Source: Triplophysa rosa | Taxonomy: Eukaryota > Chordata > Actinopteri > Cypriniformes > Nemacheilidae | Direction: 5' to 3' | Assembly: GCF_024868665.1 (NCBI RefSeq) | Contig: NC_079900.1 | Coordinates: 18,661,319-18,725,318 of the forward strand | Length of the DNA: 64,000 nt | Notes under the pieces: model-generated | Databases searched by the model: none | Told to the model about the DNA's origin: nothing | The model's input: the letters and a program-made list of their open reading frames with translations, nothing else | In this document: positions 57,498 to 64,000 of the stretch, piece by piece | How the letters are laid out: each line of letters starts with the position of its first letter | Position numbering within the stretch: the stretch's first letter is position 1 | Program-made: the position numbers and the translations under genes

Positions 57498-60154
57498 TCT
57501 GGTTTTGGTAAACGATATAAACCTTCTGCACTCTAGACAGAAAAAAACAGATTCATATGGAAATTCGTGGATCTATTTGTGTTTATGCTTCAGAAAATGT
57601 TACATTTTCTCTCTAATTTTGCTTGTGAAATGTATTTTAACTAGCAGCACACACAGGAGAGTTCGTGTGCAGGAAGACCAAAGTCCTAAAACATCTAAGG
57701 AACTTTTTCAAAATACCAAACTCCAGTATTTGTGGTGTGAAGCTTAAGTTTTAAAGAGCCTACTTAATGCTGTATCTCAATGATAAAAAGAGATAATGAA
57801 TACAGAAATTGGGCTAATTACAGCCTTATTTCCCACTGGTGAAAAACAGATATCAGTGTCGAGCTAATTACTTCAGAGAGGGGTGTGAAATGATCTGTTG
57901 TGCCTGATAACCAAAAGGTGCACAGCATGAGGAAGAAATAGTTGACATATTAAAAATGTCTCCACTGCTATAATAGAGAGAATATTTTCTTCACAACAAA
58001 TGTATGTCCTCGAGCACAGTTCGCATTGAGATCAAATATTAACATGTTTTCTTCTGTTAATTCCAGCATGTCATATCTCAAATTCCTAAGTCTGATTCCT
58101 GCAATGTTACTGTAGCAACAAAAGCAAATTTGTCAAGGCCTTGAAGCAGGACACAGTCAGAAAAAAATTCCAAGCCCAAAGAGTCACAACCAGATACTTT
58201 GCAGAGCCTCATTAAAGATGCATTAGAGTATTTTGGGATCTAAACACAATAGTGCCATGGGAAGGGCGCAGACGTTCTCACACAAAGACACCTATCCAGT
58301 CCAAACTGGAATTTCCCTTTCCTATCCTAAAATAAATAACGGATCTATCAGCATTATGCAGCACTTTTGTGAATAAACATCATGCAATAGGTAGCACAGG
58401 TATCATGTTTGTATGAAAAGGCTAGCTGCTGTCATGCATTTCCTCTAATTTCAGGTATGTCATGACCTTCGGCTTCTCCTGTCTCAGTTGATGGGCTGAC
58501 TGTCAAATTTCTGCCCTAAATAAATCCACATTGTTTCCTGCACAGACTATTTTACTATTACTATTTTGCTAAAGAAAAAATGATTCTACCAGTTCTGAAT
58601 AACTTAGTTCACCATGCATGAAAACCTTTTCTATCCTTGTTTATTATTTTTAAAGGATGTGACTGTTACATTAAACTGCTCTGAAAAAAAATCTCTGACT
58701 TATTGACTATTGACTTTACATGACTCATGACACAAACTTCACACGTGGGCAGCCATCTCAAATTTAGAAATCTTTTTCGGTATATTCATCTCTCCCCAGG
58801 AAATGTTTACTGTACTGCATGTTGTGTTGTCAATTACCTCAAACAAATCATACCAGATCTAAAAAGTAAATGAATATATACCATGTTTTGTTTGTTAAAC
58901 ATTAAATGACACAGTTTCCGAAAGCATGCATTCTTGCCAAATAAAGAAAGGTACCGTGTTTTTGCCTGCCAAGCTCTCAACCCTGACCTTTGGCAAACCC
59001 TATAGCTTACTGTCCTGATCTTTAACCACTAGGTTACAACACTCTCTTCACATAAAGAAATGCCCAGTTAACATAGTAAATAATGAAGTGTGCTGGTGAG
59101 TTTTAGATGGACTCTGGGCGTGTCTTCTGCAACTCTCTAGCAATCTTGTCTTGTGGCAGCCCATGGCATACATGTTTCATGTTTCATTTTCTGGCACTTA
59201 TTGAACCTGAGATGAGTCAGGTTCCACACTTTTTGATCAATGAATTTCAATGATTGTTCTCTCATTTTTCCACTCAATAATGATTAATATTGCAACTCAC
59301 TCGATAATGAATCATGCAGACTGATTTGTGAACCAATGCACTGAAAACTTGACTCAGAAATACTTTACGCACAAATTTATTACGCAAGATTTATTCCCCA
59401 CCAAGAGCAAAATTTTAAATATGAACAAATGTATAGTTACTACAGGATTATTCTCATTCTTCAGGATTCAATAGCACAGTTTTACAAGTAACATTGTATC
59501 AAATCCTTGACTTCATTCTTAAAATATTACTACCATAATCTTGTCAAATTTCATTTTTATTCTCAAATCCTGAGAATTGATCATTTTTTTTAGATGGAAT
59601 CACAATCACATCGTACACAGGCCACTTTCATCAATTTATTAACAAATATTATGAAAGAATGTGATTTTTGTTGAACTTTCCCTAAGCCCCATCATTAATG
59701 CGGTATTGCCTTGTGCGGTTATTATCCACAAATATTCAATACCCCATCCTCGGCCTCAAATTCAATAAATATGAATGGATGGAAATCAGCACAGCATTAC
59801 CCATTACCCTCAAATATTCCCATAGTTACTCAATACTACTGTTTGCACCTCTCCTGCAAAAGCCTTCTCACTGCACCTTGACAGCCTTGAGAGACAGACA
59901 GACAAGCACGTTACAGGTCTTTGGTTTTCAGTGAGTCACATCACAGTGAACAGGGGAAATGATGTAACAATACAACATGATGTGATAATACAACATCAGA
60001 ACAATTGCATGTTTTGATCTTACACCTCAGAAATGTTTTAACTAAACAAGATAAAGGGCCCTGAGAATACTTTCTGCTCGTCAATCTCACTGTAACTTGT
60101 CCACATGTGATGTAAAGTGCTACATTTGAACTACAGCTGATATAGGGCACCTGT
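57498..60154. other. Gene-free stretch with a possible SINE fragment
   Basis: At 58935-59050 the minus strand shows 'taacctagtggttaaagatc' and 'ggtcagggttgagagc', which resemble tRNA A- and B-box regions, so a worn SINE is possible. Otherwise AT-rich sequence with nothing recognised. Confidence 0.4.
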
Positions 60155-60758
60155 CTGTGGCGTAGTCAGGTCCGGGCCCATATGCAAAAACTTTTAATGG
60201 GCCCCCTCCGTCTGTTCGCAACCGTGTTGCGCATTACTAGACATACTGTAGGTTGATTACTCGAGTATGTTATTTAAATGTTGACGCACGTCAATCGCGC
60301 TCAAATTGTAACGGCAGACTGCAAGTGAGCACAAAAAGCGATGCAGCCAGCATTTTGAACTTGTTTTTACATGCGACATGTGAACGGCCCTAATATTTCT
60401 ATGATTAAACAGTTAAACATAAAACATTTAGTTAATTACATCGCGCTGTAAAATAAAATAAATGCCTGTATCAGATATATAAAAATATAGTTCGGCAAAA
60501 GGCAGACTCGATCTTGCATTCATATGTAGCATCAAAACTACTTGTCCTACGTCTTACTACGCCGCGGAAGCTGCTGGGCAAGTCGCTTCGTTTTTACACT
60601 CTAAAAGACTCACTCACATTTGCTCATGGATAGACCAGATCTGAGATCAGTCATCTAGTCATTTTCTACAGTTTTGTACGGCCATGAATAAAACTTGGAT
60701 GCGGACCCTCAATCCCCCGGGCCCATATGCACCTGCATACCCAGACACTACGCCATTG
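60155..60758. mobile_element. hAT-type MITE with perfect 8-bp duplication
   Basis: gcacctgt occurs exactly at 60147-60154 and 60759-60766. The ends are CTGTGGCGTAGT and, reversed, CAATGGCGTAGT, followed on both sides by 'gggcccatatgca' words in opposite orientation. The length is 604 bp and nothing is encoded. Confidence 0.85.
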
Positions 60759-61148
60759 GCACCTGTGCATAGCAAAAGGAATTTCAGTTCAGTTCTTTGC
60801 TACTTGTTTTCTTAAAGGGATAGTTCAAGCAAAAATGAAAATATTGTCATGATTTACTCACCCACATGTTGTTTCAAATCTGTATTAATCTCTTTGATCT
60901 GTTGAACATCAAAGAAGATATTTAGAAGAATGTAGGAAACCAAACCATTCTGGGCCACAATTGACTACCACAGTAGTTTGGTTTCTTACTATGGAAGTCA
61001 GTGGTGCCCCATAACTGTTCGGTTACAAACATTCTTCCAAATATCTTCTTCCGTTTTCAGTGGAACAATAAAATGAATACAGATTGGAAACAACACGAGG
61101 GTGAGTGAATAATGACAGAATTTCCATTTTTGGGTGAATTATCCCTAT

Positions 61149-63189
61149 TATGGAAGCATATTGGTAGCAAATTTCAATTTGAAATGCAATACGCAAAATG
61201 ACAATGGAGAATGTAAAATGACAATGCATTTATGCATTTAAATATACATTTAAAACAACATATGTGCAACACTAGATGCAAAATGAATATTCAATAATAT
61301 AATTTACATTTCTCGGTTCCTGCATCTGTTTTAAGATGCAAAATTAAAATTAAAATGCATTCCCCAGGATTGATTATATATGTTATTCAAGTAAAACTGT
61401 ACCAAAATGATTATTTAAATGTTATTTTCCCTCAATGCAATAACATTAACAGGTTGAACATTTGGGATTGCATTTTCATTTAGACACTGCGTGTTGAGTG
61501 TTGCAAAATTCAATATGGACTTGAAAATGCATTTCGAGCTGGCCACGCCCCCTCCCCGATACAGCGCCATTGCATGATGGCGGAGCCAGCATCGCTCGTT
61601 ACGTGCGTTGATGTGCAGCTACAGACAGAGCTGATAAAAGCATTAAAGTAAATTGCATGCACACGAATTGTAGCACAAAGACACAAATTACTTAAGTGTT
61701 TCTTAAGATTGTTACGTGTCTGTAGATGATAGAACTAGTAGCTACATTGCTAGAACATCTCGCAGAGATATTATCTGCCTTATTAGGCGGTGAGCTCGCT
61801 ATGCTGAACGTCTCATAATCACTAAGTTGACTTTCTCATACGCGTGCATATGCGTATTCATCATGAACACATTTCGTTTTTAGATTGTTATCCTTTTAGT
61901 CATAATATCTGCACACAATTATTTAAAAAATGGTCGTTTTGTGGGGCGACTCTTCAGTAATCAAGTTACACTGTATCTGTACAGCACAAACGCAATCCAT
62001 CCACGTGAAAAATCATCTGTCTGTACATGGTACTTTCGTGCTGGAGGCAGTGTAGGGAGAGATGATGCACAAATATATGTAAACATTGCCAAAGTGGATA
62101 TGCCCTTGAGAAAATTAACCTTGGTTTCCTATTCATCCGGGTGCCACCATTTGGGCTTTGACAGATCCACTGTAACTTAATTCCTTAAAGTCACCATGAA
62201 ATGAAAAAAGAAAAAGAAACTAAAACTAATTTAGATAAACTAAATGCATCATGCATGAGCTGAAGTTAGTTGTTTACCTTTGAAATTATTCTTTCTATTT
62301 TTATTAATGTTTCTTATTTATACATTTGTATTATTTTGCATTTTGAATGTAATATGGCAATGTAGTGTATTAAATGGGTTCACTTTCACAGATATTAATG
62401 TATGCAATTTCAGCAATAAAAAAAATATTTTTTCTAAAAAGGAAACAAATTAGTTGTTCATTTTAAGAGACCTGTCTTATTTTCTCTTGTATGTTTAGTA
62501 TTGCTCTTTAATAAAGAAAAAGTATTTATTATCCGAATACCGGATTAATCGATGGAAAAATCAGTAGAATACTCGATTACTAAAATAATCAATAGCTGCA
62601 GCCATAGTTAAGATATTCACTAAGAAGATAACAAATACTGAATGTGTTTATGATGAAAACGTGAATGTGCATGCGATTTAATGCTTTTATCAGCTCTGCA
62701 GCCGTACATGTTTTCAAAACCTCAAAACAACGCACGTAACGAGCTCCGCCTTCATGCAATGACGCTGTCTCGGGGAGGGGGCATGGCCAGCTCGAAATGC
62801 ATTTTCAAATTCACGTTGAATTTTGCAACACTCAGCACGTGCTGTGTAAATTAAAATGTAATCCCAAATTTTCAACCTGTTAATGTTAATGGATTTAGGG
62901 AAAATAACTACATATTTTGCTACAGTTTTGATATAATCAATCCTGGTGAATGCATTTTCATTTTAATTGCAACATAAAGAGCGTTAAAAATCTATTTAAA
63001 TGACATGATTACAGATGTGAGAACTGACAAATATATTATTGATTTTTCATTTTCATTTTGCACCTAATGTTGCACATATGTGGTTTTAAATGTATATTTA
63101 AATACATAAATGCATTGTCATTTTACATACGGCATTTCCGTTTGCATATTGCATTTCAAATTGAAATCTGCTACCAATATGCTTCCATA
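61149..63189. mobile_element. Element with about 520-bp terminal inverted repeats
   Basis: The left arm (about 61149-61666) and right arm (about 62662-63189) are inverted, gapped copies. Shared words in order from the outside are tatggaagcatattggtagc, aatgacaatgcatttatg, ttaacattaacaggttga, gcatttcgagctggcca, cgccccctccccga and gagctgataaaagcatta. The flanks are ccctat and ccctttaa, consistent with a short duplication of the disrupted Angel-like end. The ~1-kb centre holds a 79-codon frame (61941-62180) that I do not recognise and, at 62525-62610, a piece resembling an hAT end. Long arms suggest a foldback or Mutator-like element; the superfamily is unassigned. Confidence 0.75.
61941..62180 (+). 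other. Unrecognised 79-codon open frame inside the long-armed element
   Basis: It reads MGRLFSNQVTLYLYSTNAIH at the start and ends LGFDRSTVT. The composition is protein-like, unlike most frames here, but I recognise no domain. It could be an exon fragment of the element's own protein, a captured host piece, or chance. Confidence 0.25.
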
Positions 63190-63197
63190 CCCTTTAA

Positions 63198-64000
63198 GTG
63201 TGGTTTGAGTTTGCAAATGCTGTTTTGGTTCATATTACCTGTTGTAGACACCAGCTCACAAAAACAGTTTTCAATGAAAACACTTCCCTTTGTGGCAAGC
63301 TCACTATGCTTGTGCGTACATACAAATTTACATTTGTAAATCTAAGTGTGTTATATTTCAGGACTAGCAGTGGAGGCAATAATGAGGGCATTATGTGGTA
63401 TGAACTTGCAGCCCATTTTCGCATTATGTTAGTTTCACAGTGTGCAACTCTCAATGTAATAGTTTGACCCAGCAGCCGAACACCAATCACACGCAGCTGG
63501 GGATGGAAATGAGCAGCGACACTGTGAGACCATTTGATATCAGTATGTGAGTCACAATGTGATAATTCTGTGACATTTAATCATTTCAATTGGTGATATA
63601 TTGTGATTTATCTCATTTGTTTCATTTTAATTTGTGTTGTGCTTTTGGTGTTTATATGTTAATAAAATCCTCAAAGCAGATAAGGACATCTAATCGACAT
63701 CGCCTCACTAAATGCCACTGACCAAACATGGTAATAACCTGATTTTTTACTAGCAAATACTCAGTCCGGAAACTCTGGGACTCACTTCTGCCACCGAAGA
63801 ATGTAGACCAAAAAAGTGGACCCATTTCTCACAGCAGTGCCATCAAATCCAGATTGGACTGACCCACTTCAAGAGTGAACATCACCACTGGGCTTTACAT
63901 TTGACTGAGAGGAGGTGTGCTCTAAACTACTCAATGACATGGATTTTAAGCGAGACAGAAATGCTTTCCCCTGGTCGACCATCTGCAGAAAAAGAGGCCA
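63198..64000. other. Gene-free stretch at the window edge
   Basis: No repeat or exon is established. At the very end the minus strand has a splice-acceptor-like 'cctctttttctgcag' followed by 37 open codons (from about 63983 down), and the plus strand has an ATG at about 63939 open to the edge. Neither matches a protein I recognise. Confidence 0.35.

Larger units (their letters stand above)
60812..63197 (+). mobile_element. Angel-like element interrupted near its right end
   Basis: It starts TTAAAGGGATAGTTCAAGCA at 60812 and runs to 'tttttgggtgaattatccct' at 61146. The expected last bases 'ccctttaa' appear only after the 2-kb element, at 63190-63197. The core is mirrored: 'acaattgactaccacagtag' versus 'ctatggaagtcagtggtgcc'. 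Confidence 0.8.

Noticed and set aside
1..64000. A novel multi-gene defence, biosynthetic or mobile gene system
   Set aside because: I looked for clustered long frames, operon-like spacing and recognisable enzyme domains on both strands. Only two exons of one vertebrate gene and transposon remnants were found.

Overview
The window looks like teleost fish DNA, most probably from a cyprinid (carp, minnow or zebrafish lineage). It is AT-rich and gene-poor. It carries many short inverted-repeat elements of a kind common in cyprinid genomes: TTAA-flanked 'gggatagttcaccc' (Angel-like) copies, hAT-type elements with 8-bp target duplications, tRNA-derived SINE pieces and solo LTRs. No bacterial, viral or organellar gene organisation is present.

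Only one cellular gene is supported. Two minus-strand exons (49836-49982 and 43884-44284) encode the C-terminal cytoplasmic tail of a Shisa-family AMPA-receptor auxiliary protein. It is best matched to Shisa9 (CKAMP44) and ends in the PDZ ligand EVTV. The exons have consensus splice sites and compatible phase, and a 5.55-kb intron separates them. The upstream exons (signal peptide, cysteine-rich domain, transmembrane segment) were not found and probably lie beyond position 64000. The window therefore covers the 3' end of the gene (about 43-64 kb) and roughly 43 kb of downstream intergenic DNA.

The rest is a layered mobile-element landscape. Nested insertions let relative ages be read directly: a 2-kb hAT-type element (8592-10636) split an Angel-like copy and carries a smaller TA-flanked element; a 2-kb element with about 520-bp inverted arms (61149-63189) sits in the last bases of another Angel-like copy; TTAA elements lie inside other elements at 2627-3195 and 20347-20552. 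Four hAT-type insertions have 8-bp duplications that match exactly as read (8592, 26213, 50366, 60155). Two elements keep pieces that look like hAT-type protein coding sequence: a possible N-terminus near 26.35 kb and a TTF/ZMYM-like zinc finger at 48.57-48.86 kb. Three solo LTRs lie at 4442-4774, 30453-30916 and 33699-34124.

Several repeat-free, base-balanced blocks with homeodomain-like TAAT sites could be conserved noncoding enhancers. The strongest is 37.02-37.45 kb; others are near 5.5, 15.3, 23.1-23.9 and 40.8-41.6 kb. No cross-species alignment was possible here. I found no evidence of a novel multi-gene system. The most unusual items are a perfect 53-bp-arm palindrome at 32.03-32.16 kb, the long-armed element at the right end, and a 33-bp minisatellite at 31.5 kb.
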